A stretch of DNA of 64,000 nucleotides. Source: WRGT01 sp942493035 (GTDB lineage Bacteria > Spirochaetota > UBA4802 > UBA5550). Each line of letters begins with the position of its first letter. Position 1 is the first letter of the stretch. The notes under the pieces are model-generated. The model searched no databases and was not told where the DNA came from. It was given only the letters and a program-made list of their open reading frames with translations. Location of the stretch: positions 868,001-932,000 of the forward strand of contig OW818666.1 of NCBI GenBank assembly GCA_942493035.1. Direction: 5' to 3'. The translations under genes were made by a program, and so were the position numbers. Of this stretch, positions 16,211 through 24,872 are shown piece by piece.

Positions 16211-16881
16211 CAGTAATCCCCTTTTTTTATCAGCTTTTCAAGAAGCAGCGCGGCTTCGGTGTGCTGTCCGTCCTGTGCAAGAAAGAGAGCTGTTTTATCT
16301 TCATTGTCCCGTGCTTTTATGTTTGCACCCTTTTTAGCCAGAAGTTGAATAATGTCGTAATAACCGTACTCTGCAGCATACATCAGCGGTGTTCTTCCTC
16401 TTTTGTCGCTTGAATTAATATTGACTCCCCTGGTAAGGATCATTTTAACAATATCGATACGGCCGTTCTGAACCGCGAAGATAAGAACAGATTTATCGCT
16501 GCTGTCCCGGGCGTTAATATTTCCTCCGGCCTTGATTATCATCTTTACAATATCCTCGTACCCTTTGATTGAGGCTCTTATCAGGACAGTGGTGTCGTCT
16601 TTGTACCGCATGTTTACGTTAGCACCGGCGTTGATGAGAATTTTAGTCATATCGATGTTGCCCGCTTCAACCGCATAGAAGAGAGGTGAGAGTCCGTCAT
16701 CATCGCGCACGTTGGGGTTTGCATCTTTCTGCAGAAGCAGTTTTACATCATCGAATTTATTCGCCTTTGCCGCGGCAATGAGATCATCCCGTATTCCGGC
16801 ATGTAAAGCCGCGGGGAGTGAGATACAAAGCGCAAGCATCAGTGTAAATATTTCTGAAAGCGGTTTTATTGCATGGTGCAT
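16210..16881 (-). CDS. Exported ankyrin-repeat protein
   Basis: 223 residues with an N-terminal signal peptide (LMLALCISLPAALHA) followed by about six ankyrin repeats (about 32-220). The repeats show the G-x-[ST]-x-L-x-x-A...G...IV-x-[ML]-L-x-x-G-A-[ND]-[IV]-N consensus. Ankyrin arrays bind other proteins. With the signal peptide it should work in the periplasm, whereas its coupled HAD partner has no signal. AAAGGA precedes the start. Confidence 0.9.
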   Translation of the reverse strand: MHHAIKPLSEIFTLMLALCISLPAALHAGIRDDLIAAAKANKFDDVKLLLQKDANPNVRDDDGLSPLFYAVEAGNIDMTKILINAGANVNMRYKDDTTVLIRASIKGYEDIVKMIIKAGGNINARDSSDKSVLIFAVQNGRIDIVKMILTRGVNINSSDKRGRTPLMYAAEYGYYDIIQLLAKKGANIKARDNEDKTALFLAQDGQHTEAALLLEKLIKKGDY

Positions 16882-16921
16882 ATGTTATCCTTTCTGTTTT
16901 GTCTGTAAGATCAATTTCGCC

Positions 16922-17040
16922 CGGCCCCCTAAATCCCCCGGAGGGGGACATTGAAATATTAGCGAAATGTTAATTGGAAGTCATTACTAGTCATTAACTT
17001 CTTTTTTTTAAGTCCACCTCCGGGGGATTTAGGGGACCTT
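16922..17040. repeat. R7 large palindromic repeat
   Basis: Arms GGCCCCCTAAATCCCCCGG (from 16923) and CCGGGGGATTTAGGGGACC (to 17038) are nearly perfect complements and enclose an AT-rich centre. The element lies between the ankyrin gene start and the MarC gene stop. Related half-sites appear at 14683 and around 59095-59250. Confidence 0.75.
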
Positions 17041-17108
17041 CCGTGGAGAACTCTCTTTTTGTCATAAAATGCAGGTAGTTGTCAGTCTCTACCGGTATAT
17101 TAACAGTC

Positions 17109-17717
17109 CTACTTCATGAAATTTTTAATCCCTGTGAATACAAGCTGTGCCGCCAGGGCTGACAGAATAAGTCCTGTGATTTTGCTTATGATAATAAGCC
17201 CCTTCTTTTTCAGAACATGCTCAAGATATGATGCCAGATACAGCATCATCCCAACAAAGAAGATGGATGTAAAGAGCGCCGATAAACCTATCAGCTTCAG
17301 TTTGAAAGTCTCGATCTCGACCCCCATGACAAGGATAGCTCCGATTGTTGCAGGACCTACTATTACAGGGATAGCCAGAGGTACTACGGCAATGTCATCT
17401 TCGAAGTTATATGCAGCCTGCGCCGCCTTTGAGTGAACAAGACCAACTGCAGTTATAAAAAGCAGTGAACCTGTTCCTATTCTGAACGCGTCAATTGTTA
17501 TACCGAATATGCTGAAAATTTCTGAGCCGAAAAGGAATAGTATAAGACACGAAACATAAACGGATATGGTAATTTTAACCGCGAGCTTTTTCCTGGCGGA
17601 ATTATTCATACCGTCGGTCATGGTGAGAAACATCGTCAGTGCAAAGAACGGTGTAAGTAGAAAAAAGAACTTAATGAATGTGTTAACAAAGAATAAAACA
17701 TCATGAGAGTTTATCAT
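17109..17717 (-). CDS. MarC-family integral membrane protein
   Basis: 202 residues with six predicted membrane segments. The family landmarks FRIGTGSLLFITAVGL and AVVPLAIPVIVGPATIGAIL are present. MarC proteins are widespread inner-membrane proteins of unsettled function; the historic link to multiple antibiotic resistance has not held up. It is a single-gene unit with a GAGG site before the start. Confidence 0.9.
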   Translation of the reverse strand: MINSHDVLFFVNTFIKFFFLLTPFFALTMFLTMTDGMNNSARKKLAVKITISVYVSCLILFLFGSEIFSIFGITIDAFRIGTGSLLFITAVGLVHSKAAQAAYNFEDDIAVVPLAIPVIVGPATIGAILVMGVEIETFKLKLIGLSALFTSIFFVGMMLYLASYLEHVLKKKGLIIISKITGLILSALAAQLVFTGIKNFMK

Positions 17718-17800
17718 TATTCACTATTGCCTCTGTATTTAATTATGCCTGTATCAGTGTTAAGGATGTATTGAATATTTTCAAGTTAAATTTAAAGCTT

Positions 17801-18020
17801 ACGCCCCTATCCGCCGCTGTCGGGCACCTTTCCCCATGAATGGGAGAAAGGGTAATACGAAAATATTCCGTAGAGACGCAGCATGCTGCGTCTCTACAAA
17901 CCCGCAAACCATTCCGACTCATCTCTCCGCCCATTAATGGGGGACTAGAAACAGGATGTTTCTGTGTCGGCAGCGGACACGATGTCAGAAAAGCGCCGAC
18001 TGATGGCCAGAGGGGGCGTT
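17801..18020 (-). repeat. R1 nested palindromic repeat, copy b
   Basis: The copy contains the central palindrome at 17870-17897 around ACGCAGCATGCTGCGT, small palindromes CCCATGAATGGG and CCCATTAATGGG, and the end block 'gccagagggggcg'. It lacks the TCGAGTGC hairpin module present in copies a, c, e and g. The remainder of the gap 18021-18166 before the GAF/HD-GYP gene is AT-rich with no feature I can assign. Confidence 0.85.
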
Positions 18021-18166
18021 CTGCCAGGGGATAAGCTTCGATTACTTATAACGATAAAATATATAATTTCAGAGCATTAATTTATGTTGACGTGAAGTGA
18101 AATTCCCGATATTAAAAAAGGAATAATATCTGATTTTTACATAACAGCAGAGAAGGGAAAAAGCTT

Positions 18167-19408
18167 ATGATGGATGATAATCAGCAGTTAAATGAGATAA
18201 TACAGCTTAGCGAAGAGTTGAACAGCATACAGGATATTGATCTCCTGCTTGAAAAAATACTCTATGAAGCCAGAACTTTTCTGAATTCCGATGCCGGATC
18301 TATCCAGATAAAAGAGAATGATGAATTGGTTTTCAGTCACGTACAGACCGATTCTATTCAGAGAAAACTCCCACCCGGACAGAAACTTATATATACAACT
18401 TTCCGGACAAAGATAAACAAAAATTCAATATCGGGATATGTTGCACTTACAGGGGAGATACTGAATATCCCCGATGCCTATGACCTGTCTCCTGACAATC
18501 CTTTCAGATTTGATCCTACTAATGATAAAAAGTCCGGGTATAAAACCAGATCTATTCTCTCAATACCGCTGAAAAATAACCGCCAGGAGATTCTTGGCGT
18601 AATGCAGATAGTAAACGCACTCAGGCCCGATGAAATCGGCAGCGAAGATGGTATAGGGAGTTTTAATGATCATGATGAGCAGCTTGCGCTACATTTTGCC
18701 AACTCGGCAAGTATGATACTTCATCGCGCGCAGATGACCCGTGACCTGATATTAAGAATGATAAGTATGGCCGAGCTCCGTGATCCAAAAGAGACAGGAC
18801 CCCATGTAAACCGTGTTGCGGCGTTATCAATTGAAATTTATGAAAGATGGGCAAAGAGAAAGAATATCGACTCTGCTGAAATTGATCACAACATGGATAT
18901 ATTCAGAATGTCGGCAATGCTACATGACGCAGGGAAGGTTGGAATTTCGGATTTAATACTGAAAAAACCGGGAAAGCTGACGCCGGAAGAGTATGAGGTT
19001 ATGAAGACTCATGCATTTATCGGGGCAAAGCTCTTCAAACGGATGCATTCAGAATTTGATGAGATGGCTGCGGTTGTGGCGCTGAACCATCACGAAAACT
19101 GGGACGGCAGCGGTTATCCCGGATATATTGATCTTGAAACTGGTGAACCTATTCAAATGGAACCTGAGAGAAACGGTACTGGTAAAAAGGGAGAGGATAT
19201 CCCCATATATGGCCGGATAGTTGCACTTGCAGATGTATATGACGCGCTGAGTTCAAAGCGTGTTTATAAAGAGGCCTGGTCTGAAGAGGATGTTATTAAT
19301 GAGCTAAAGAAGGACTCCGGGAAAAAGTTTGATCCGGAACTGATTGAGATCTTTTTTGAAAATTATGCATATTTTAAATCAGTGGCCAAAAGGTATCCCG
19401 AGGAGTAG
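18167..19408 (+). CDS. GAF/HD-GYP cyclic-di-GMP phosphodiesterase
   Basis: 413 residues. A GAF sensory domain (about 15-185) precedes a canonical HD-GYP domain (about 200-395) with HVNRVA, MLHDAGKVGI (about 252), KTHAFIGA, LNHHENWDGSGYPG (about 306) and ALADVYDALSSKRVYK. All metal ligands expected for an active phosphodiesterase are present. An insertion of about 20 residues after the GYP motif (EPIQMEPERNGTGKKGEDI) is longer than usual. GAAGGG lies ten bases before the start. No membrane segment, so cytoplasmic. Confidence 0.94.
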   Translation: MMDDNQQLNEIIQLSEELNSIQDIDLLLEKILYEARTFLNSDAGSIQIKENDELVFSHVQTDSIQRKLPPGQKLIYTTFRTKINKNSISGYVALTGEILNIPDAYDLSPDNPFRFDPTNDKKSGYKTRSILSIPLKNNRQEILGVMQIVNALRPDEIGSEDGIGSFNDHDEQLALHFANSASMILHRAQMTRDLILRMISMAELRDPKETGPHVNRVAALSIEIYERWAKRKNIDSAEIDHNMDIFRMSAMLHDAGKVGISDLILKKPGKLTPEEYEVMKTHAFIGAKLFKRMHSEFDEMAAVVALNHHENWDGSGYPGYIDLETGEPIQMEPERNGTGKKGEDIPIYGRIVALADVYDALSSKRVYKEAWSEEDVINELKKDSGKKFDPELIEIFFENYAYFKSVAKRYPEE

Positions 19409-20008
19409 TTATTTTGTGTCGTGATATCTTTTTGTAAAGTGCCAGTATGCTATTAATGCTGCCAGAGTTATAAATGTAAAGATCAGCTTTACTATTAATA
19501 CAAGTGATGAATCGGGAGTCTTTGCTGTCATAAAAAAAAGAGGACCAGTGTTCCATGTCATCATGGTCAATCCGGATGTTATCATTGATGCTCCAATCCA
19601 TATTTCCAGTTTTGCAAAAACAAGTGATCCCCCTGCTATTAGAATAAGTCCCGTTACCCAGAAGAAGATAATCTCTTTAATTGATCTGTAGTCATTTTCG
19701 CGCTGAGTAATAAGCTCTTCAATTTTAGTCTTTCTTGATGTAAGGCTTTCATCACCGCTGTATTTAGCCAGAGCAATCTTTGATTTCCCGCTTTCGGCCA
19801 GTTTTACTCTTTTATCCGCATCGGCATAGGTAAGCGCAAGCTCTTTAAGCGACAGTGAGCTGTCCATCTGAAGATCAGCCGGCTTTTTATTGTATTTATC
19901 AAGAACAGATTCCTGATTAAATGTAATTCGCGTATAAGTGTGACGGATAAACTGAACAGATAAAAGAATAAAGAACAGAACAAATATCGCCGTTGCGAAC
20001 TTTTTCAT
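19409..20008 (-). CDS. Membrane protein of unknown function
   Basis: Start MKKFATAIF at 20008 chosen over an upstream ATG because it opens directly with a hydrophobic segment and follows GGGGA. One N-terminal membrane helix or uncleaved signal (about 5-24), a charged helical stretch (about 35-105) and three C-terminal membrane helices (about 112-135, 138-160, 170-195) are visible. No family recognised. Its stop directly abuts the stop of the convergent GAF/HD-GYP gene. Confidence 0.65.
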   Translation of the reverse strand: MKKFATAIFVLFFILLSVQFIRHTYTRITFNQESVLDKYNKKPADLQMDSSLSLKELALTYADADKRVKLAESGKSKIALAKYSGDESLTSRKTKIEELITQRENDYRSIKEIIFFWVTGLILIAGGSLVFAKLEIWIGASMITSGLTMMTWNTGPLFFMTAKTPDSSLVLIVKLIFTFITLAALIAYWHFTKRYHDTK

Positions 20009-20126
20009 CGTAACATCCCCGGGGAACATATTTTTTTAAATTTAACTAATTGTATTGTGTGTGTCAAGCGGGATTTGCGCCGTTGTGCCCCATGACGCCC
20101 AGTTGCGCCCCAACAGCGCCCCGTTG

Positions 20127-20166
20127 CGCCCCCTCTGGCCGCTGGCCATCTCCCCCCTGGTGAAAG
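20127..20166 (+). repeat. R1 repeat, copy c, left part (split by IS4 element)
   Basis: 'gcgccccctctggcc' to 'ccctggtgaaag' is the end of an R1 copy that resumes at 21670 after the insertion sequence. Confidence 0.8.
20157..20166. repeat. IS4 target-site duplication, left copy
   Basis: CTGGTGAAAG here and at 21670-21679 immediately flank the insertion sequence. Confidence 0.85.
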
Positions 20167-21558
20167 CTAATCATTACCCACATCTTCTGTATGAGTTATA
20201 ATAGACCATACAGAAGATACATCATTCAAACGCTGAAGTCCACGCCACATGACCTTAACACCAGGATCACCATCACCCTTGCGACACATGAAACCACCTA
20301 ATCTTGCTATCATCATTGATGCTTCTTTTAGAGTTGGAGGCTTCTTTGGAAAATCTTTTTTCTGTTTTACCATACAATATAATGCATGCCATTCGTATTC
20401 TTCTAATACAATCTCACAAGATTCATCAGGTTTGATTCTGCTCTCATAGACCAGCCATAATAATTTCCATGAAACAATCGAATATAGAGAAAGTGCGTTT
20501 TCAATACGCTCTATAGTTTCAAGTTGCAGCTCTTCAACTTTGCATCCGCTCTTGAGAGTAAAATGAAATCTTTCAATCTTCCATCTCTGCCTATACCAGC
20601 CGAGTCTTTCTACCGCATCTTCAATGGTCAAAATTGGTATTGATGAGAGCAATAACCATTCTATTGGTTTTTCATCCAGTGCTGGATTTATCTCCCTGGC
20701 ATATAAAGCGTCAAGTTCTATGAACTGTGAGTTTTTTGAATCTGTTGAATAATATGTCGGCTTTAACTGGAGTGTGCGGAATTTAATTTCCAACTCCACT
20801 TCTCTCTCCGGCAATTTAGAATTTGCATCCCTTGGTATGAAAACCTTGATTTTTCCGGCAATTTCTGCTGCTTCAATTGTTTTAATCAAAGAATTTTCTT
20901 CACTATTGACTTTCCGATTGCCGATAGCTCTTATCAGTATATCTTGTTTGAGCTCTTTGCTTCTTCTAAATAAATCAAAAAAATCTGCTTCGCGATCTGC
21001 TACAGTTACTGTTATTACACCATCCGGAATATCGGAAGTGCTTTCTTCCATGGCTTCTATCCAGCGAAAACTTTCCTTCTCTTCAACGGGAAGCTCTTTC
21101 CTTTTATTCTTTTTTCCTTTTTCTTCTGGATCTCGTGTCCAATACTTTTGAAATAATAAACCCAGAGGTACACCTTCCGGTGTTACAGCAAGAGTACTAT
21201 GGAGTAATAAACCTTTACTATTAGGAGATGCCGCATGATCCCCCATTCCTTTTATAGCAGAAGGTCTGGTGTAATTGAAATCAGTTGTATCCTGTACAAG
21301 TAATACAATTTTATGTTCAGCCATTCTTACTCTGGTTGCTTCTTTATGTCCGGACAATATTCCTTCGGGAGTAACTTTTTTATTGTCTAACAATCGATAT
21401 GCCCCTTTTATTTCTGACGGTTTTTTGCATGCTTGAGGAATCGAATGATTGGGATATTGCGATAATTGATCAATAGTTTTTGCCAATCGACTTCTTATCC
21501 TCTTATCATTGATTGTATTATTTCTAATTTCATCCGACAGATTTAATTTTTTATTCAT
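20167..21558 (-). CDS. IS4-family transposase (Tn5/IS50-like)
   Basis: 463 residues. The N-terminal part has the Tn5-type DNA-binding segment (IPQACKKPSEIKGAYRLLDN). The DDE catalytic core shows VQDTTDFNYT, VADREADFFDLF and the YREK signature YRQRWKIERFHFTLKSG (Y-x2-R-x3-E-x6-K). A C-terminal Tn5-like dimerisation region ends with MIARLGGFMCRKGDGDPG. The stop codon TAG is supplied by the outermost bases of the terminal inverted repeat, so the coding region ends exactly at the element boundary. Apparently intact. Confidence 0.95.
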   Translation of the reverse strand: MNKKLNLSDEIRNNTINDKRIRSRLAKTIDQLSQYPNHSIPQACKKPSEIKGAYRLLDNKKVTPEGILSGHKEATRVRMAEHKIVLLVQDTTDFNYTRPSAIKGMGDHAASPNSKGLLLHSTLAVTPEGVPLGLLFQKYWTRDPEEKGKKNKRKELPVEEKESFRWIEAMEESTSDIPDGVITVTVADREADFFDLFRRSKELKQDILIRAIGNRKVNSEENSLIKTIEAAEIAGKIKVFIPRDANSKLPEREVELEIKFRTLQLKPTYYSTDSKNSQFIELDALYAREINPALDEKPIEWLLLSSIPILTIEDAVERLGWYRQRWKIERFHFTLKSGCKVEELQLETIERIENALSLYSIVSWKLLWLVYESRIKPDESCEIVLEEYEWHALYCMVKQKKDFPKKPPTLKEASMMIARLGGFMCRKGDGDPGVKVMWRGLQRLNDVSSVWSIITHTEDVGND

Positions 21559-21669
21559 GGATTATTCTTCCTGAAGATTAATCCAACCATAAATTAGCAC
21601 AGATATTTAAATTAATATAACTTTTTTACCCACATCTCTAAAAAACTTAGAAATGTGGGTAATGATTAG
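20167..21669 (-). mobile_element. IS4-family insertion sequence, apparently complete
   Basis: The 1503-bp element is bounded by perfect 17-bp inverted repeats CTAATCATTACCCACAT and ATGTGGGTAATGATTAG and by a 10-bp target duplication. It carries one full-length transposase. Near the right end a hairpin (ACCCACATCTCTA / TAGAAATGTGGGT, 21628-21660) repeats part of the terminal sequence and lies upstream of the transposase, where it could limit incoming transcription. The element sits inside an R1 repeat. Confidence 0.93.
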
Positions 21670-21875
21670 CTGGTGAAAGGGTGGAGAGTAGAGTCAGGAT
21701 TTTTTTGTATGCTTGTGGAGACGCAGCATGCTGTGTCTTTACAGAATGTTTCGAATTTCCCTTTCACCATCTCATCATGGGCGACGAACAGGATGTTCTA
21801 GTGTCGAGTGCCGGCAGGACGCCGGAAATGCACTCGACGAAAGGTGCCCGGCGGGCGGATAGGGGCGGGGCGGGA
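21670..21875 (+). repeat. R1 repeat, copy c, right part
   Basis: The copy continues from CTGGTGAAAGGGTGGAGAG through the central palindrome at 21715-21742 and 'catcatgggcgacgaacagg'. The hairpin module TCGAGTGC-CGG...CCGG-GCACTCGA follows, and the end block is 'ggcggataggggcgggg'. Confidence 0.85.
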
Positions 21876-21952
21876 TTGTGGCATTCTTTTTTTGCTTTTT
21901 CCTGCAATCATATTAGTATGAATTATATTTTAATTATGACGGGAGGCAGAAA

Positions 21953-23122
21953 ATGTCAAAACAGGAGAAAGAAGCGCCGGCTAAAAAAAATTATTTCAAG
22001 TTCAGATATCTTGTAGTCGCATACATTCCTGTATTACTGCCGGTTGCAGGGATAATAAGGATACTCCTCTACCTGTTCCTATTTGCCGCAACATCATACT
22101 ATATTATCAATCTTTTCAGCAGGCTCACAGGTATAAACATGTTTTCTGCCTATGCCTGGTCACTCCATTTACCGGGAGGAAAGCCGTTTTTTCTGTTTCC
22201 ATTAGGAGCAGGTTTGTGTTTTACAATAGCATTTATTGTTATGATTGTTCTGTTTAAAGTTCCTGCACAGGTCCAGGATTTTAAAAACAATAATGCCGCC
22301 GGTTTGATGGGGTACCGGGATGCAAAATTTGCGCTATGGCTGTATAATCCGGTGCACAACGAATATATTCCTTATAATGACAATACTATTCAGAAGACGC
22401 CGGAGAGATTTACAGATTTATTCAAAGTGATAGTGCTCTATAAGGCTCCGGATGAAAAGTTTTACCTGGATACTTTGTTTCTGGGTTTATCATCGAACAC
22501 TCAGCGGGTCTTTCTTATCATTCTGTTTCTTGCAGCGATATATCCTCTTCTTTATCTGCTTGCGGTTTTTTATATTAAGGATGAAGGCCTTACCATGGAG
22601 CTGACCAATTATGTGGTGCTGTCGCGCTTTCGTGAAATCGCGGGGATGCATCCGGGACTGGCGGGCGCTGTATTTATCGCCGTGCTGATGATAATTCCGG
22701 TTTACGGAATGATTGAGGTAAATAAAGTTATCGATCAATACAACGGCATTTACGGTGCTCACCGGGAAAGGCTTATAAATCAGATTAAGCAGAGGGTCTT
22801 GCCCGGCAGCACAGTCAGGGGGAGTGTAATACAGCGCTTTATTTACAAAGAGAGTGAGACGACAGGCGATAGCGATTCAAGGAACCGGAGTATGAACAAA
22901 AAAGTATCATATTATACTTTTTGTAATTACACCGTTAAGTTTGACAGTCTTATTCAAATACCGGTATATCTTGAGATGCATGTTCCATACGGGAGTGAAG
23001 AGGCAAAGATGCTGGAGAAGGCTTTTACTGATATAAAAACTTACGTTCCCTCTTCTGTTAGAGAGTATGACTTTACGGTTAATGATGACTATTCTGTATC
23101 GCCCCCACAGCGCCCCCTCTGA
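21953..23122 (+). CDS. Polytopic membrane protein of unknown function
   Basis: 389 residues beginning after a strong GGGAGG site. Hydrophobic segments lie at about 20-50, 78-105, 185-212 and 232-258, so at least four or five membrane passes are likely. A soluble region of about 130 residues follows. No family recognised. The last residues (SPPQRPL) and the stop are encoded by the beginning of an R1 repeat, so the native C-terminus has probably been replaced when the repeat arrived. Confidence 0.65.
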   Translation: MSKQEKEAPAKKNYFKFRYLVVAYIPVLLPVAGIIRILLYLFLFAATSYYIINLFSRLTGINMFSAYAWSLHLPGGKPFFLFPLGAGLCFTIAFIVMIVLFKVPAQVQDFKNNNAAGLMGYRDAKFALWLYNPVHNEYIPYNDNTIQKTPERFTDLFKVIVLYKAPDEKFYLDTLFLGLSSNTQRVFLIILFLAAIYPLLYLLAVFYIKDEGLTMELTNYVVLSRFREIAGMHPGLAGAVFIAVLMIIPVYGMIEVNKVIDQYNGIYGAHRERLINQIKQRVLPGSTVRGSVIQRFIYKESETTGDSDSRNRSMNKKVSYYTFCNYTVKFDSLIQIPVYLEMHVPYGSEEAKMLEKAFTDIKTYVPSSVREYDFTVNDDYSVSPPQRPL

Positions 23123-23254
23123 CCGATGGTCATCAGTCGGGCTTTTCCGGACATCGTGTCCAGCCCGACAGAGCGGTCACAATGACCGCCTGTGGACAGA
23201 CGACACGATGTCGTAATTCTGTCCACCACAGACATCCTGTCTGTAGTCCCCCAT
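23110..23254 (+). repeat. R1 repeat, copy d, left part (split by IS110 element)
   Basis: The copy starts with 'gcgccccctctgacc'. It carries a hairpin module unique to this copy (CATCGTGTCC and CACGATGTCG blocks), then 'catcctgtctgtagtccccc', and is interrupted inside the palindrome CCCATT/AATGGG. It resumes at about 24639. Confidence 0.8.
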
Positions 23255-24637
23255 TATATAGTATACTGGATTTATAAAAACTTTTGGGTTAAATTATTAA
23301 GAGGGAGGCTGACGTCCCCCAGCCTCATAGAAGGCTTTATTCATAACAGCCTCCCTCTCTCTTCTGACTGCTTATAGTGGGTAGCACAAACTAATATAAG
23401 GGTGCAGCAGAAGAACAGTAATATTAAAGGAGGTCAGCACCATGCAACATTACGTAGGCATCGACAACTCCTCTCTCGATCACAAGATACGAATCATTGA
23501 TGAGAATGACAACAAAAGTTTAAAATTTACAATATCTAATAATTATGAAGGCTTTGCTGAACTCGGGCTAAAATTAAGCGGATTAGAAAATATCAGTATC
23601 GGCTTCGAGCTCCCTCATGGTCCTCTTGTGGATTTCCTGCATATGAATGACTTTAATCTATATTCCTTGAATCCTTTAAAAGTAAAAAGATATAAAGAAT
23701 CAATTAAGGTATCAGGGGACAAAAATGATGACATAGATGCTCATGCAATTGCTGAATATCTAAAAAATAATAAATCATACACCAGAGAGTTGATTTATAA
23801 TTCTTCCGAGATTGAGCGATTAAAAAATCTTACAATTATACATACTCGTCTTACAAATGATAGAGTCCGTCATATTAACAAACTTCATTTTGCAATACGG
23901 CAGTATTTCCCTCTCCAGGAAGCACTATTTGTTGATTTTGGCTGCATAGTACATTTAAAAATGATTATAAAATATCCAACTTTTGACAAGTTGAAAGCTG
24001 CAGATGATAATGAAATTAAAGAATTTCTTATAAGTAATAAATATCGCAGACCTGTTTATATCAATAAAGTAATTGAAATAATCAAGAACTATAAACAGCT
24101 GATTTCACCGGATGTTGAATATGCTTATCAGTTCGAAGCGAAATGTTTGTGCGGGATTATACAGGTTCTTGACGAAGAACTAAAAAGAGTTGAAAAAGAA
24201 ATGAATAAAATTAGTGATTCTCATAATCTGGGAAAATATTTTAAATCATTGCCCGGAGCCGGTGATATTTTAGCATGCAAGTTGCTTGCTTTATTTGGTG
24301 ATAACAAAAAGCGATTTGATAATTCCAATGGTGTACAGTGTTTATTTGGAACAGCACCCAGAAATTATCAAAGTGGTACGTATCATAAAGTATTGATGCG
24401 TAAAGCATGTAATAAATCAGCAAGAGCTATTTTGTATAAATTTGCCTTTGCTACTTTACAATCTTCAAAATGGGCCAGAGAATATTATGATAAACAGAAA
24501 GCCAAAGGAAAGACCCATTCAGTTGCACTAAGAGCATTATCAAATAAATGGGTAAAGGTTATTTACAAAATCTGGAAGGATGAAATTTTTTATTGTGAAG
24601 AGGAAAAAAATCATCCGCTGCTTGACATAGTGGGTGT
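23255..24637 (+). mobile_element. IS110-family insertion sequence
   Basis: The boundaries are inferred by comparing the interrupted R1 copy with intact copies, in which CCCATTAATGGG is continuous; they are accurate to a few bases. There are no terminal inverted repeats and no obvious target duplication, as expected for IS110. The element has about 187 bases of non-coding sequence before the transposase and almost none after it, the layout of the IS110 group rather than IS1111. ATAGTGGGT occurs near the left side (23374) and at the right end (24627). Confidence 0.82.
23301..23357 (+). ncRNA. Candidate bridge RNA stem of the IS110 element
   Basis: GAGGGAGGCTG (23301-23311) pairs perfectly with CAGCCTCCCTC (23347-23357). 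The 35-base loop contains a smaller AGCC/GGCT stem. It lies in the 5' non-coding end of the IS110 element, where IS110-group elements encode the RNA that pairs with donor and target DNA. The RNA ends, and the target- and donor-binding loops, could not be defined by eye. Confidence 0.45.
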
Positions 24638-24680
24638 GAATGGGAGGAGAGGTGAGTCGGGATGTTTTGTATGTTTGTAG
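23442..24680 (+). CDS. IS110-family transposase (DEDD recombinase)
   Basis: 412 residues. The N-terminal RuvC-like DEDD domain shows YVGIDNSS, IGFELPHGPL and the DKNDDIDAHAIAEYL motif. A helical middle (about 110-270) leads to the C-terminal Transposase_20 domain with SLPGAGDILACKLLALFGD and the catalytic-Ser region (CNKSARAILYKFAF). A very strong AAAGGAGGTC site precedes the ATG. The last fifteen or so codons (from about GVNGRRGESG) lie beyond the element in flanking R1 sequence, so the stop is borrowed from the target. Apparently functional. Confidence 0.94.
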   Translation: MQHYVGIDNSSLDHKIRIIDENDNKSLKFTISNNYEGFAELGLKLSGLENISIGFELPHGPLVDFLHMNDFNLYSLNPLKVKRYKESIKVSGDKNDDIDAHAIAEYLKNNKSYTRELIYNSSEIERLKNLTIIHTRLTNDRVRHINKLHFAIRQYFPLQEALFVDFGCIVHLKMIIKYPTFDKLKAADDNEIKEFLISNKYRRPVYINKVIEIIKNYKQLISPDVEYAYQFEAKCLCGIIQVLDEELKRVEKEMNKISDSHNLGKYFKSLPGAGDILACKLLALFGDNKKRFDNSNGVQCLFGTAPRNYQSGTYHKVLMRKACNKSARAILYKFAFATLQSSKWAREYYDKQKAKGKTHSVALRALSNKWVKVIYKIWKDEIFYCEEEKNHPLLDIVGVNGRRGESGCFVCL

Positions 24681-24775
24681 AGACGCAGCATGCTGCGTCT
24701 CTACGGAATTTTTTGTATTTCCCTTTCTTCCATTCATGGGAGAAGGTGCCCGTATGGAGGATAGGGGCGGGGATT
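24639..24775 (+). repeat. R1 repeat, copy d, right part
   Basis: The copy continues with AATGGGAGGAGAGGTGAGTC, the central palindrome at 24677-24704, CCATTCATGGGAGAAGGTGC and the end block 'ggataggggcgggg'. Confidence 0.85.
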
Positions 24776-24872
24776 GTTTTTAAAAAAGTTGACATCAAAG
24801 TTCCGATGATTATTCTCTCAGCTGAAACTGACGAATTAAAGACATTGTATTATCAATCATCAGGAGGATTGT

